Assembly (NCBI GenBank): GCA_000403295.2
Contig: KE159612.1
Coordinates: 124,001 to 188,000, forward strand
From: Lachnospiraceae bacterium M18-1
Lineage (GTDB): Bacteria; Bacillota; Clostridia; Lachnospirales; Lachnospiraceae
Reading direction: 5' to 3'
DNA length: 64,000 bases
Each line of letters starts with the position of its first letter. The first letter of the stretch is position 1. The notes under the pieces were generated by a model. It saw only the letters and a program-made list of their open reading frames with translations. It was not told the DNA's origin and did not search any database. The translations under genes were made by a program, and so were the position numbers. Of the stretch, positions 51,159 to 60,743 are shown one piece after another.

Positions 51159-53255
51159 CTACAAACGGACCCCAAGATCATAAGCCCCCCAGATGGCTTT
51201 CTTGAGATTTCCTACCGCCTGGGCATCTCCAAGGACATGAATAGAAGTGTCTCCATCTGTTTTTCCGCCTTTTTTCGTGTCAGTCTTCGGCCGGTATAAG
51301 GACTGGTCAGGCGTATAGCCAACGGAGAGAATCACCGAATCACATGCGATTTCCTGATCTCCGTTTACCGTAGAGATCAAAATACTTCCGTCCCGGATCT
51401 CTTTGAGGGTGCTTTCCAGATAAACCGGAATCTTATGGAAACGCACCAGATTACGCAGGCATTCGGAATTGGCGGCGCAGATTCCCACTGCCTTCACCAG
51501 ATCGTCCGTCATCTCCACGATCATGGGTTCCCGGCCTTTCAGAGCCAGGTCGTAGGCAATCTCACATCCGGTCAGCCCGCCGCCGATGACGGCTACCTTC
51601 TGTCCGGGTTCTTTGATCCCATTCAGATATTCGATGGCTTCGATTCCCTTTTCAAAGCCGGGCACAGGCAGCTTTCTCGGTTTCGCGCCCACCGCAATGA
51701 CATATTTATCTGCAGAAAGATCTTTCAGACTGCGGACTTCCGTATTCAGATGAACAGAAACCGACGAAGCTTCCAGCTTCCTGCGGTACCATGCCAGCAG
51801 TTCCTTGTCCTTCTCCTTGAAGGATGGAGCGGCAGCAGCGATAAAGACGCCGCCCAGGGCATCGGTTTTTTCATAAAGGTCAACCTGATGGCCTCTCTCA
51901 GACAGGAGGATCGCAGCCTGCATTCCGGCGATTCCGCCGCCGATGACCGCAATCTTCTTCGGAAATTTTGCTTTCACCAGTTTGTATTTTTTCTCTTCAA
52001 AGGCTCTCGGATTCAAAGCGCAGTGCCCTTGAGTTGCAGCGTCGGCCGTGTCCATAACGGCGCCCGAATTTTTGAAATAGGCAACCGGGAGACAGGCGTT
52101 GTGGCAGGAAATACATGGACGGATATCATCTTCCCGGCCTTCTTTCAGCTTGGTAATGTATTTGCCGTCGCAAAGCAGCTGCCTTCCGATGGCTACGGCG
52201 TCAATCTTCCCCTCCTGAATGGATTTTTCCGCAGCGTCAGGCTGCATTCTGCCTGCGACGATGATCGGGATATCCACAAACCGGGAGATATGCTCTGCTT
52301 CCTCCAGGTTGCAGTTGAGCGGCATGTACACCGGGGGATGAGCCCAATACCAGGAATCGTAGGTGCCGTTGTCACAGTTCAGGGCGTCATATCCCGCATC
52401 CTGCAGGTATTTCGCGGCTTTTTCGCTTTCTGTCAGATCCCTTCCGATTTCCGTAAACTCCTCACCTGGAACGGCTCCCACCTTAAAGTCAATGGCTTTC
52501 GAAGTCACGCTGTACCGAAGCATGACAGGATAATCGTTTCCGCATTCTTTTTTAATAGCTTTCACCACTTCAACCGCAAAACGATAGCGGTTTTCGAAGG
52601 AGCCGCCGTACTCGTCCGTCCGGTGGTTCATATAAGGAAGTGTGAACTGGTCCATCAGATAGCCTTCGTGGACTGCATGAACCTCCACCCCGTCTACTCC
52701 GATCTCCTTACACAGCTTTGCGGATTTTGCGTAGCCTTCCACATAGGCATGGATCTCCTCAACAGTCAGCGCGCGGGTAGAAAACTGGGGCGCCCAGACC
52801 ATGGGCAGGCCGTCGTCCGGAGCGACCATCATTTCGTTGAGGTGAAGCAGCGGATTGGTAAGCTTTTTCAGAACCGGGCTGCCCGCAACCTTCAGCATCT
52901 GTGCCGGAAGCGTGTAGTTCCTGCCTGCAAAACCGGCTCCAAGCTGGAAGAAAATTTTCGCCCCGTTGTGATGGATCTCCCGGATCAGCGGGTCTGCCTG
53001 CCAGAAGGCTTTCTTATTCTTATGCAGCCATTTTCCCATCATCATGGAATACACAGGGATCATTCCGGGAATGAAAAGACCTACATTGTTTTTAGCACGC
53101 TCAATGTAGTAATCGTGCGCCTTTTCATTGTACTTCGTGACAAACATATTCTCGATGATGTTGGTTCCCTCCATGGCGGGGATTACGATCCGGTTGCGGA
53201 TCTCACAATTGCCGATCTTAAACGGCGTAAATAGGGTTTCATAGCAATTGCTCAT
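51159..53255 (-). CDS. Old Yellow Enzyme-type NADH:flavin oxidoreductase with C-terminal FAD/NAD domain
   Basis: The 698-residue flavoprotein resembles 2,4-dienoyl-CoA reductase and BaiCD/BaiH. The FMN barrel occupies about 1-380 (GVDGVEVHAVHEGYLMDQF; IIVAGRMQPDAA). The [4Fe-4S] cysteines lie in CISCHNAC plus a later Cys (GHCALNPRAF). The C-terminal domain has two dinucleotide folds, IAVIGGGIAGMQAA and VAVIGGGLTGCEIA. The enzyme reduces an activated C=C bond; the substrate is unknown. Start at ATG 53255 with AAGGAGG. Monocistronic. Confidence 0.92.
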   Translation of the reverse strand: MSNCYETLFTPFKIGNCEIRNRIVIPAMEGTNIIENMFVTKYNEKAHDYYIERAKNNVGLFIPGMIPVYSMMMGKWLHKNKKAFWQADPLIREIHHNGAKIFFQLGAGFAGRNYTLPAQMLKVAGSPVLKKLTNPLLHLNEMMVAPDDGLPMVWAPQFSTRALTVEEIHAYVEGYAKSAKLCKEIGVDGVEVHAVHEGYLMDQFTLPYMNHRTDEYGGSFENRYRFAVEVVKAIKKECGNDYPVMLRYSVTSKAIDFKVGAVPGEEFTEIGRDLTESEKAAKYLQDAGYDALNCDNGTYDSWYWAHPPVYMPLNCNLEEAEHISRFVDIPIIVAGRMQPDAAEKSIQEGKIDAVAIGRQLLCDGKYITKLKEGREDDIRPCISCHNACLPVAYFKNSGAVMDTADAATQGHCALNPRAFEEKKYKLVKAKFPKKIAVIGGGIAGMQAAILLSERGHQVDLYEKTDALGGVFIAAAAPSFKEKDKELLAWYRRKLEASSVSVHLNTEVRSLKDLSADKYVIAVGAKPRKLPVPGFEKGIEAIEYLNGIKEPGQKVAVIGGGLTGCEIAYDLALKGREPMIVEMTDDLVKAVGICAANSECLRNLVRFHKIPVYLESTLKEIRDGSILISTVNGDQEIACDSVILSVGYTPDQSLYRPKTDTKKGGKTDGDTSIHVLGDAQAVGNLKKAIWGAYDLGVRL

Positions 53256-53531
53256 AAAATACCTCCTTGAATTTGTAACCACCTGCAGCGCAGGTGATTA
53301 CCTGCTCGGGCACCATCGCGCAAGCGATTTTCATGCGCACGATTCCTTGAATTTGCAGCTACCTGCAGCGTAGCCAATCTGCGTATCGTTTTTTCATACA
53401 TAATACGATGTACTAACGCGTCTGCAATTATATGTCCACTATAGCACATCCGGTATTCGGGGACAAGATTCTGCGGGGAAAGACCTGGCAGATTTTTTTC
53501 TGTATTATTTATATTTTCATAACAAGGGGAC
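53256..53531. other. Leader/intergenic region of the flavoprotein gene with a duplicated 27-mer
   Basis: TCCTTGAATTTG...ACCTGCAGCG occurs at 53264-53290 and at 53344-53370 (24 of 27 identical, period 80), and its 12-bp start recurs inverted at 53586-53597 near the ABC ATPase start. One copy contains the ribosome site of the flavoprotein gene. The 109-codon minus frame across this region has no support. Confidence 0.5.
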
Positions 53532-53559
53532 TTGAAAATTTGAGTCAAACCGATATACT
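53532..53559 (+). promoter_or_regulatory. Promoter of the ABC ATPase gene
   Basis: TTGAAA (53532-53537) and TATACT (53554-53559), 16 bp apart, 67 bp upstream of the ATG. Confidence 0.5.
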
Positions 53560-53625
53560 CTAAATTAACCGAACAGATCAAACCACAAATTCAAGGAAGA
53601 AGTAATTATATGAGGAGAAGTATCT

Positions 53626-54120
53626 ATGAACGCTATGAAAATCGAAAATCTTGTCCGTGATTATGGAGGCGGAAAAGGTGTGTTTGACGTATCCTTTCAT
53701 GTGGACCAGGGGGAAGCATTCGGATTTCTTGGGCCCAACGGAGCCGGAAAAACAACCACCATACGGCATTTAATGGGGTTTCTGAAACCGAAGTCAGGGA
53801 GCTGCACCATAAACGGTCTGGACTGCTGGAGGGAAAGGGACAAAGTGCAGGCAAGGCTGGGCTACATACCCGGTGAGATCAGTTTTTTTGAAGACATATC
53901 CGGCGCGGAGTTTTTGAAATTTATCGCGCAATACCGCGGAATCGGTTCACAGACCCGTAAGGAGGATCTGCTGGAACGCTTTGAATTGGACCCCAAAAGC
54001 AAGATCAAAAAGATGAGCAAAGGGATGAAACAAAAACTGGGAATCGTTGCCGCTTTTATGCATGACCCGGACATCCTGATTCTGGACGTAAACTGGGGTA
54101 GGGGTTTTGGCTGTGTATAG
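53626..54120 (+). pseudogene. ABC transporter ATP-binding protein, truncated after Walker B
   Basis: The frame encodes an ABC-2-type ATPase (FGFLGPNGAGKTTTIRHLMG, GYIPGEISFFEDISG, signature KKMSKGMKQKLGI) up to Walker B DPDILILD, then switches to unrelated residues (VNWGRGFGCV) and stops. The normal continuation (EPTxGLDP) and the last third, plus the permease gene, are missing. The break near 54088 marks the left edge of the following AT-rich defence island. Confidence 0.88.
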
Positions 54121-54404
54121 TGTATATTGTGTTTGAAATAATGGAATATAGCTACAGAGTACACAAAGCATAGGGAAAAATGTGTATGAAGTAGAGAGAA
54201 TAAATGTAATGACTGGCATGGAGGAATGATGTCTCCAGATGCCGGTTTTTTGTTGGGTAGAAGTAAAGAGGTAAAAATAGGTATACTATAGGGTAGGAGT
54301 AGTGATAAAGTAATTTGTGAATTGAACCAAGAAAAACATATTGCCCATGGAGGACGGTCTTCTATGAAAAATCTATTTTTTATGTATTTATATACCAATA
54401 TATC
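54121..54404. other. AT-rich junction region
   Basis: About 280 bp without a gene between the truncated ATPase and the Lamassu-like promoter. It includes a terminator (next entry). The first 30 bp (GTAAACTGGGGTAGGGG...) could be an element end; no second copy was found in the window. Confidence 0.4.
54213..54251 (+). terminator. Rho-independent terminator
   Basis: CTGGCATGGAG pairs with CTCCAGATGCCGG with a small bulge, followed by TTTTTTG. Confidence 0.7.
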
Positions 54405-54433
54405 TTGAGAGAAAATGTAGTTTATTGTATAAT
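54405..54433 (+). promoter_or_regulatory. Promoter of the Lamassu-like operon
   Basis: TTGAGA (54405-54410) and TATAAT (54428-54433) with 17-bp spacing, 37 bp upstream of the TTG start. Confidence 0.65.
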
Positions 54434-54469
54434 TTTATAATAATATTGTACCTTATAGGAGGGATATGT

Positions 54470-55527
54470 TTGGAAAATCTTTATCAAAAACTACCTTTCG
54501 ATTTATCTGGTTCGAGATCGAAAAATAGATTTAGAAATGAAATATTATGGGGCCTGGAAAAAATTTTTGAAGTATATAAAACAGGAAGAGATTTTCGCAT
54601 GGTATTTGATTATGTATGTGATTTGGAATTACATATGGATTCAGCTTTTGAATTTTATCAAATAAAGACGTGCAGTGGTGGAACACCTTATACTATTACA
54701 AAAATTGCGAAACCGGATAAAGTTGGAAAATCCATTTACGGAAAAGTGTACTTGTTAAAAAATATTGCTAATGAAGAAGAAAGCGCAGTAAAAACAAAAG
54801 TGGCAATTGTAGTAAATACTCCTCTAAAGGGAATGAATAAAAGATTTACAATTCTATTGGTGAATTAGAACTTATTAAATTAGATGAAAAAAGTAAACAA
54901 TATATTTCAAATAATATAAAAAAAGAACTGGAATTGGATAGTGATGTAGTTTTGAAAGATACATATTATATTTATACTTCTATGGATTTGTTTAATCCAC
55001 AGAATAGTTTGCTAGGACAAACTGTAAATTTTTTTGTTGAATTGACTGGAAAAGAGCCTATAAAGGTAAAAGCGCTATATCGTTTGTTAGTAGATACAAT
55101 AACACTAAAATCAAATTATGAGTTGGAATGTAAAGAATACAAAGAAGTAATTGAGAAGAAGGGAATCACTCGTACAGAGTTTGATAATATGATTCAGAAA
55201 CATATAGATATTTCGGATGCTGCAGTTGTTGGTGCAAAAGCACTGATTGATGATACATATCCTTTGTTTAGTGATAGGGTAAAAATAAAAAACGCTCTAA
55301 CACAAATTGTGCAGGATTTGATATTAAATAAAGCATTACGAAAAACTCAAGATCAAATAATTCAATATATTTCTCAGCATTTGGAAGAATTTGATAAAAC
55401 AATTGCAGAAAATGTGAAATTTTTGGTAAAGCACTTTGGAAGTTTATTTAGTATTGAATATTCCATATATGATAAACAGGCATTATGCATATTGATATTA
55501 GCTAAATTTCAGGAGGGATTGTTATGA
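54470..55527 (+). pseudogene. DUF4297 (Cap4-like) nuclease, LmuA-type, frameshifted
   Basis: Start is TTG 54470 with AGGAGGG 7 bases upstream. The N-terminal part has SRSKNRFRNEILWGLEKIF, DYVCDLELHM and FEFYQIKTCSGG, the DUF4297/Cap4 endonuclease pattern (Asp and Gln-x-Lys core). The frame shifts near 54853: FTILLVN* in frame 1, but NSIGELELIKLDEKSK continues in frame 3, consistent with loss of one A. The remainder (to 55527) is helical and ends 4 bases inside the SMC gene. In Lamassu systems this protein is the DNA-cutting effector. Because the rest is unspoiled, sequencing error or programmed slippage at the A-rich site remain possible. Confidence 0.68.
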
Positions 55528-57221
55528 AACAATTGATAATAAATAAACTATATATTTTTTCGATTAAGGAAAGGAAAGCTCGGAGTATTCCTTTTCAGAA
55601 GGGAAGAAACGTTATTACCTCAAGTAGTATTGATGGAACTAAAAAGGGAAAGTCTGTTATATTAAAAAGCATTTATTATACTTTAGGTGCTGATTGTTAT
55701 TTTGAAGATAAATGGAACGTCAATGATAAGATTTTTATCATGGATTTTTCGGTAGCAAATGTAAATTATTATATTTTTAGAAATCAAAGGCTCTTTAAAA
55801 TATATGAAAAACAACCTTTTATAGAGATTTTCCAAACAATAAGTAGACATGAGTTGGCAGAGTTCTTAAAAAATATTTTTGATTTTGCTGTTGAACTTCC
55901 TAATAGAGAGGGAATTTTAGAAATAGCACCTCCTGCATATAATTATATTTTGAATTATTTAGATCAGGATAAAATGGATGGTACTAATTTCACGTCGTTT
56001 AAGGGCCTGACTCAGTATGCAGATTTTAAAGACAAGGTTTTATATTATCACTTTAATGTCTATAATAAAGATTATTATTCTATAGTAAAGCAAATTGAAA
56101 ATCTGAGTAGTGAGTGTGAAAAACTTGAAAAGGATGTAATATTGAATCAAAATATGGTAGCGCGTGTAAACAGAAACATTAATAATAGTGATTATTCTGT
56201 TAATATGGATAATTTGCAAAGTGAAATTGAGAAAAGTAAAGAAGAGTATGCGATAATTATTGACAAATTAAGCAGAACAAAAAAAATTCTTATTAACCTG
56301 TGTAATGAAAAAGAGGATTTAATATCACATATGAATTCCTTAGATATCTTTACTAAGAATATTAATAATGATATAAAAAAGATTGTTAACCATGAATGCC
56401 CTTATTGTCATTCAGTTATTGCGGATCAAATGGAATTACGAATAGAAAACTATAATACAGTTGAGGATGCATTGTTTTTAAAAACAGAATTGGAAGCTTC
56501 CTTAATTGAAATAGAACGAAAAATAAATAAAGAAGAAGATCGGTATAGAGAGCATTTAGAGAAATTACAGAAGTATGAAGAAAGAATAAAGATAAATACT
56601 CAGGAAGTTGAAGATGTATTGAAATATAAAGGGTATATTGAAATTAGAGAATCTTTGCTCAAGGAATTGGGAGAATTAACGTCTAATCTTAATAAAAAAA
56701 AGAACTCTTTGGATGACAAAAAAAAGAAAAGGAAAGAGTATAATGAGGCAAAAAATAAAGTGAATAATAAATATTATAAGTTAATGGTGGCAGATAAACT
56801 TAGGTTTGGATTAGTTGAGATAGAAGACAAAAAGTTAGAAGACATAAAGTCTACCTTTGTTGCAGGGGGCAGTAATAAGCCAATTGCCACGATTATTTGG
56901 TATATTAATCTTCTAAAATTGAGAAGAGAGTTTAATAAAGAAGCAATACAGTTTCCAATAGTATTGGATAGTCCGAATAATGTTGAAACAGATGAGGAAA
57001 AGAAGCATGAATTATTAAAGTATCTATTTGAAATTGTAGATGATGATACACAATTAATTGTTTCAACTTTGGGATTTACACAAGATGAATTTCCAGATAT
57101 AAGTTTTAGTAATGTGATTGAATTAAATAATGAAAAGTATAAATTGTTGTTAGAAAATGAATTTGAACAAGAAAAGAGTTTTCTTTTTCAATTTATGTCG
57201 AAAGCAGAATTACAGAGTTGA
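55524..57221 (+). CDS. SMC-like ATPase, LmuB-type
   Basis: The 565-residue protein has an N-terminal ATPase half with a P-loop (DGTKKGKSVILKSIYY, about 37-52), two long coiled coils (about 180-275 and 310-425), a zinc-hook CPYC between them, and a C-terminal half with a signature-like TFVAGGSNKP and Walker B FPIVLDSPNN. It is the SMC sensor partner of Lamassu-type defence. It overlaps the DUF4297 gene by 4 bases, so the two are coupled. No third gene of the LmuC kind was seen. Confidence 0.75.
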   Translation: MKQLIINKLYIFSIKERKARSIPFQKGRNVITSSSIDGTKKGKSVILKSIYYTLGADCYFEDKWNVNDKIFIMDFSVANVNYYIFRNQRLFKIYEKQPFIEIFQTISRHELAEFLKNIFDFAVELPNREGILEIAPPAYNYILNYLDQDKMDGTNFTSFKGLTQYADFKDKVLYYHFNVYNKDYYSIVKQIENLSSECEKLEKDVILNQNMVARVNRNINNSDYSVNMDNLQSEIEKSKEEYAIIIDKLSRTKKILINLCNEKEDLISHMNSLDIFTKNINNDIKKIVNHECPYCHSVIADQMELRIENYNTVEDALFLKTELEASLIEIERKINKEEDRYREHLEKLQKYEERIKINTQEVEDVLKYKGYIEIRESLLKELGELTSNLNKKKNSLDDKKKKRKEYNEAKNKVNNKYYKLMVADKLRFGLVEIEDKKLEDIKSTFVAGGSNKPIATIIWYINLLKLRREFNKEAIQFPIVLDSPNNVETDEEKKHELLKYLFEIVDDDTQLIVSTLGFTQDEFPDISFSNVIELNNEKYKLLLENEFEQEKSFLFQFMSKAELQS

Positions 57222-57380
57222 TATCATACAGAAAAAAACTGAAAACAATGGAGTGATTTGATGATTTGTTCGTAAATTTTGACATATAAATGAAGCAATT
57301 ATACCACAGCATACTTGTTGCCTATTATGGCATGTAAGTTACGGTATAATACTACAGATTATTTCCCTAAGGAGGCAAGA
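57222..57380 (+). promoter_or_regulatory. Intergenic region with possible promoter of the P-loop gene
   Basis: TTGACA near 57279 followed by TATACC about 16 bp later, and TATAAT at 57345-57350, are candidates. AAGGAGG (57370-57376) precedes the next ATG. Confidence 0.4.
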
Positions 57381-57568
57381 ATGAAAGCTTTATCTGAAAT
57401 TGATTTGGGATATGGAGATGCAACTAATTATAGAAATAATAAAAGAATGACTCAGATGTTTAATGAAATATTTGTTAAAGATGAAAATTTAGAGCGCCTA
57501 TTACGTGAGGATTCATTTTTCCTTATTGGAGAAAAGGGCACTGGTAAAACAGCATATGCAACTTTTTT
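57381..57568 (+). pseudogene. P-loop ATPase (Sll1717-like), truncated by IS66
   Basis: About 62 codons remain: SEIDLGYGDATNYRNN, FNEIFVKDENLERLL and Walker A FFLIGEKGTGKTAYATF, similar to P-loop ATPases of the Sll1717 type found in defence islands. The IS66-type end begins at 57569 and supplies the stop. It lies directly after the Lamassu-like pair and may have been another defence gene. Confidence 0.65.
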
Positions 57569-59503
57569 GTAAGCAAGAAATAATCCGTACCTATTCAAAA
57601 TCACCAATATTTGCTAAACTGTGCCTTAATGAGAGTTGATCTTTTATATCATCACCAAGTTATCTGTACTTTGACAAAAAAATCCACCCAGCAGTTTCTG
57701 CTAAGTGGACGCACCTGGACGATTTGTACGACAGGACTCCGGTATGGATTCTGACCATGGTAATAGTTGCTGGAGATCTTCTTTTGACGGGAATGGCCCC
57801 AGATCTTTCATGCGTTCCAGTATGTAAGCCACATAGTCATATGGCTTAAGCCCATTCAGTAACGCCGTCTCCGTGATGCTGTATACGGTCGCGCTGGCCT
57901 CCGCGCCTTTGATGCTTTTGGAGAACAGCCAGTTGCGGCGGCCAATGGTAAAGTTCTTGATCGCCCTCTCCGCGGCCGAGTTATCGATACTCAGATGTCC
58001 GTCTTCCAGATAGGCTTTGAGGTATTTTTCCTGATTTAAAGCGTATAAAACGGCCTCTCCTATTTTAGAAGACCGGTTTACAGAGCCTTCCAAAGTATGC
58101 AGCCATCCGAAGAAAGCCTCTAAAAGCGGTTTTGACTGCTTCTGACGCTCAGCATATCTTTCCTCAGGAGATTGGTTACGGATCAGTTCCTCTATCTTAT
58201 AAAGCATGCCGATCCGTGCCATTGCCTGGTATGCAGTTGTTTCTTTCAGCTGTTCTTTGGTAAAGCCCTTTTTTAAAGGGGTCAGGGCTTCATCAAAACG
58301 CCGCCTTGCGTGTGCCATGCACCCTGTCACGGTGATCTGCTCCGGGAGGCCGTGGTAAGCCTGGTATCCATCACAGGTCAGATAGCCACGGAACTCATCC
58401 CCCAGGAATTCCACCGGATGGTATCCACCCCTGGTCCTTTCATATTGGAAGAGGACCATCCGTGGGGATCCGCTGTATTCATCCGTAAGATACACCCACA
58501 TCCAGTTCTGGGTTGTCCCTTTTTGCTCGGGCTCATCGATCACCTGGAGTCGGGTTTCATCACAGTGGATATATCTGCTGCGCAGGAATTCTTCCCTCAT
58601 CAGGTCATAGATCGGCTGCAGGTACCGTTTTGCGCACAGGATGATCCAGTTAGCCATGGTCTTTGTTGACAGGTTCAGGTTATATCTTGCGAACTCCCTC
58701 TCCTGTCGCGCAAGCGGCATCCCGTTCACATATTTCGCATTCATAATGCCGGCAACGAGGGATGGTGTCGCAACACTGCCTTTGAGAAGTGACGGATCTT
58801 TCTGCGGGCGCTTCATCATCCCGCATTTGGGACAGGCATAAACATAGGTGGTCTCCTCCACCACTTCAAATCGGGCAGGGATGAATTTCAAATATTTTAC
58901 GGTCTCCGTAGTCACCACTTTATATTTTGTCCCACATTCAGAGCAGAATCTGTCGTTTCCTTCTAATTTATGTTTGATCACTTCTGTGGTTTCAAAAGCG
59001 GAAAGGTCCTCTTCCTTTTTTCCGGTTGGTTTTTTACGTTTATAAGATTTTGGATGGATCTCCTCCATCTCTGGCTCGGCTGCATTGGGATCGGCCTCCT
59101 GCTCCGCCTCATTGAACAGGTCCATCTGCTCATAGCCTTCCGCGTATTTTTCGCTGGAAGAGCCAAACTGCTTCCTCTGCGCAAGTGCCAGCCGATCCGA
59201 AAGCAGTGCATTCATAAACTCCAGTTCCTTCGTTTTTTCTTTCAGGAGCTGGATCTCTGTTTCCTGTTTTTTCTGATGCACCTGCATGGCCTGTATCAAT
59301 GTGATGATATTCTCTTTGCTCATATCCTGCAATTGTTTTTCAGAAAAAAGCGGTTCCATGATCCAGCCCTCCTATCTCTTGTGGTCTGAGAAAAGTATAT
59401 CATGAAACCGCTCTGTTTTCGAGAGGAAACCGGATGAAAAAACAGAGGAAAATTCATGGAAAACTGCCACTTTTTCAGCTTTTTGCGAATTGACAGGAAA
59501 ATC
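57569..59503 (-). mobile_element. IS66-family element (tnpC region), left boundary at 57569
   Basis: The left boundary GTAAGCAAGAAATAATCCGT has the GTAAGC start typical of IS66 ends. tnpC is on the minus strand. The opposite end is not clear: at 59504 the same sequence (GTAAGCACGAAATAATCCGT) appears in direct, not inverted, orientation and begins another IS66 fragment. tnpA and tnpB are missing upstream of tnpC. The unit is therefore rearranged. Confidence 0.6.
57701..59359 (-). CDS. tnpC: IS66 transposase TnpC
   Basis: The 552-residue transposase has an N-terminal coiled coil, a zinc finger (FCSECGTKYK...YACPKCGMM), then the DDE core: YIHCDETRLQV, GYLTCDGYQAYHG and DNSAAERAIKNFTIGRRNW. It is full length with a ribosome site (AGGAGGG) and promoter-like sequence upstream. 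It may be active if the ends are functional. Confidence 0.92.
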   Translation of the reverse strand: MEPLFSEKQLQDMSKENIITLIQAMQVHQKKQETEIQLLKEKTKELEFMNALLSDRLALAQRKQFGSSSEKYAEGYEQMDLFNEAEQEADPNAAEPEMEEIHPKSYKRKKPTGKKEEDLSAFETTEVIKHKLEGNDRFCSECGTKYKVVTTETVKYLKFIPARFEVVEETTYVYACPKCGMMKRPQKDPSLLKGSVATPSLVAGIMNAKYVNGMPLARQEREFARYNLNLSTKTMANWIILCAKRYLQPIYDLMREEFLRSRYIHCDETRLQVIDEPEQKGTTQNWMWVYLTDEYSGSPRMVLFQYERTRGGYHPVEFLGDEFRGYLTCDGYQAYHGLPEQITVTGCMAHARRRFDEALTPLKKGFTKEQLKETTAYQAMARIGMLYKIEELIRNQSPEERYAERQKQSKPLLEAFFGWLHTLEGSVNRSSKIGEAVLYALNQEKYLKAYLEDGHLSIDNSAAERAIKNFTIGRRNWLFSKSIKGAEASATVYSITETALLNGLKPYDYVAYILERMKDLGPFPSKEDLQQLLPWSESIPESCRTNRPGAST

Positions 59504-59737
59504 GTAAGCACGAAATAATCCGTATCTATGAATCCTCCATCATTTTTGATACAATAGCTCCAAATCAAGGAGGTATTGCCTATGAATGAAACGAACCTTA
59601 CAAAAGAAGATTTCTGGATGAAGCGAATTCAGGATTTCCAAAAAAGCGGATTGTCAAGAAAAGAATGGTGTCAGGAAAATCAAGTCCCCCTGTCGACTTT
59701 CAGTTATTGTGATCGATCCTACACTGGAATATTTTGA
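59504..59737 (+). mobile_element. 5' fragment of a second IS66 element with truncated tnpA
   Basis: The left terminal repeat GTAAGCACGAAATAATCCGT is followed by a -10-like GATACAATAG, AAGGAGG and a 51-codon frame from ATG 59582: MNETNLTKEDFWMKRI then SGLSRKEWCQENQVPLSTF, the IS66 TnpA helix-turn-helix start. After about 59700 the sequence becomes the VirB4 gene, which ends the frame at 59735. Confidence 0.72.
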
Positions 59738-60659
59738 CATTGCGGAGGCGCTGGGAGAACAGGCTGCGGTCGTCAACCTTTCGACTTACACGAAGAATTA
59801 TATCAATCCTCTTGAAATGGATGTAGAGCCTCTGGATTTAAACGATTCCAACGGGCAGATCCGGGATAAGGGAGAATTCATGTTGGGATTATGCGAGCAG
59901 TGTTACGGTGGCTCCCTGAACAGCCGGCATAAATCCATCATCGACCGCTGTGTCCGGAAACTGTATACCGACATCGCAAGGTCCAGGGAGAAGCACATCC
60001 CGACCATGACGGAATTTTACGGTCTTTTGATGGAACAGCCGGAGCCGGAAGCAAAAGACATCGCGCTGGCATTGGAACTGTTTGTCATTGGCTCCCTGAA
60101 TATTTTCAATAACCATACCAACGTCAACGTGCAGGCGCGTTTTCTGGTCTATGGAACCCGGGATCTTGGGAAAGAACTGGGGGCGATCTCCACACTGGTC
60201 ATGCTGGAAAATATCAGCGCCAGGATCGCGGAAAACGCAAAAAAAGGGAAAGCCACCTGGCTGTTTATTGACGAGTTCCATACCGTATTGGATAAAGAAT
60301 ACAGCGCAAAATATCTGTATACCCTCTGGAAAAAGGTCCGGAAGCTGGGCGGGCTGTGCACTGGGATCACGCAGAATATCACCGACATGCTGCAGAATTA
60401 TACGGCAGTTACGATGCTGGGGAACAGTGAGTTTATCGCCTTGCTGAAACAGGCGAACGTGGACAGCCAGGAGCTTTCCAGGGTGGCAGGCATCCCGGAG
60501 GCGCAGCTGCGGTTCGTGAACAATTCCCCGTCCGGGACCGGGATCATCAAGCATGGGAGCGTATGTATCCCGTTTGATAACCGGATGGGGAAAGAAGAAA
60601 ACCCGATCTATGCGTTGTTCAATACGAATCTGCATGAAAAGGTAAAAGAGGAAACTTAG
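59709..60659 (+). pseudogene. VirB4-like conjugation ATPase (CD1110 type), C-terminal part
   Basis: About 316 codons of the C-terminal ATPase domain remain: YTKNYINPLEMDVEPLDLND, HKSIIDRCVRKLY, VYGTRDLGKELGAIS, Walker B ATWLFIDEFHTVLDKEY and GGLCTGITQNITDMLQ. The N-terminal domain and Walker A were lost at the junction with the IS66 fragment (about 59705). VirB4 powers type IV secretion in conjugative elements, so an ICE once extended to the left. Confidence 0.88.
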
Positions 60660-60708
60660 AATAAAAAACAAAATAATTCTACTATATCCGCATAAAATAA
60701 AAATATAA

Positions 60709-60737
60709 TTGCAATCTATAGGTATTTGATGTAGAAT
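60709..60737 (+). promoter_or_regulatory. Promoter of the leader RNA / PBECR4 transcript
   Basis: TTGCAA (60709-60714) and TAGAAT (60732-60737), 17 bp apart. Transcription would start near 60744, just before the structured leader. Confidence 0.55.
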
Positions 60738-60743
60738 GTAATT

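Noticed and set aside
51435..53234. Plus-strand frame of 599 codons opposite the flavoprotein
   Set aside because: Antisense shadow; the minus-strand Old Yellow Enzyme is clearly coding.
53252..53581. 109-codon minus-strand frame upstream of the flavoprotein
   Set aside because: It spans a duplicated leader and promoter sequence and lacks a ribosome site or family resemblance.
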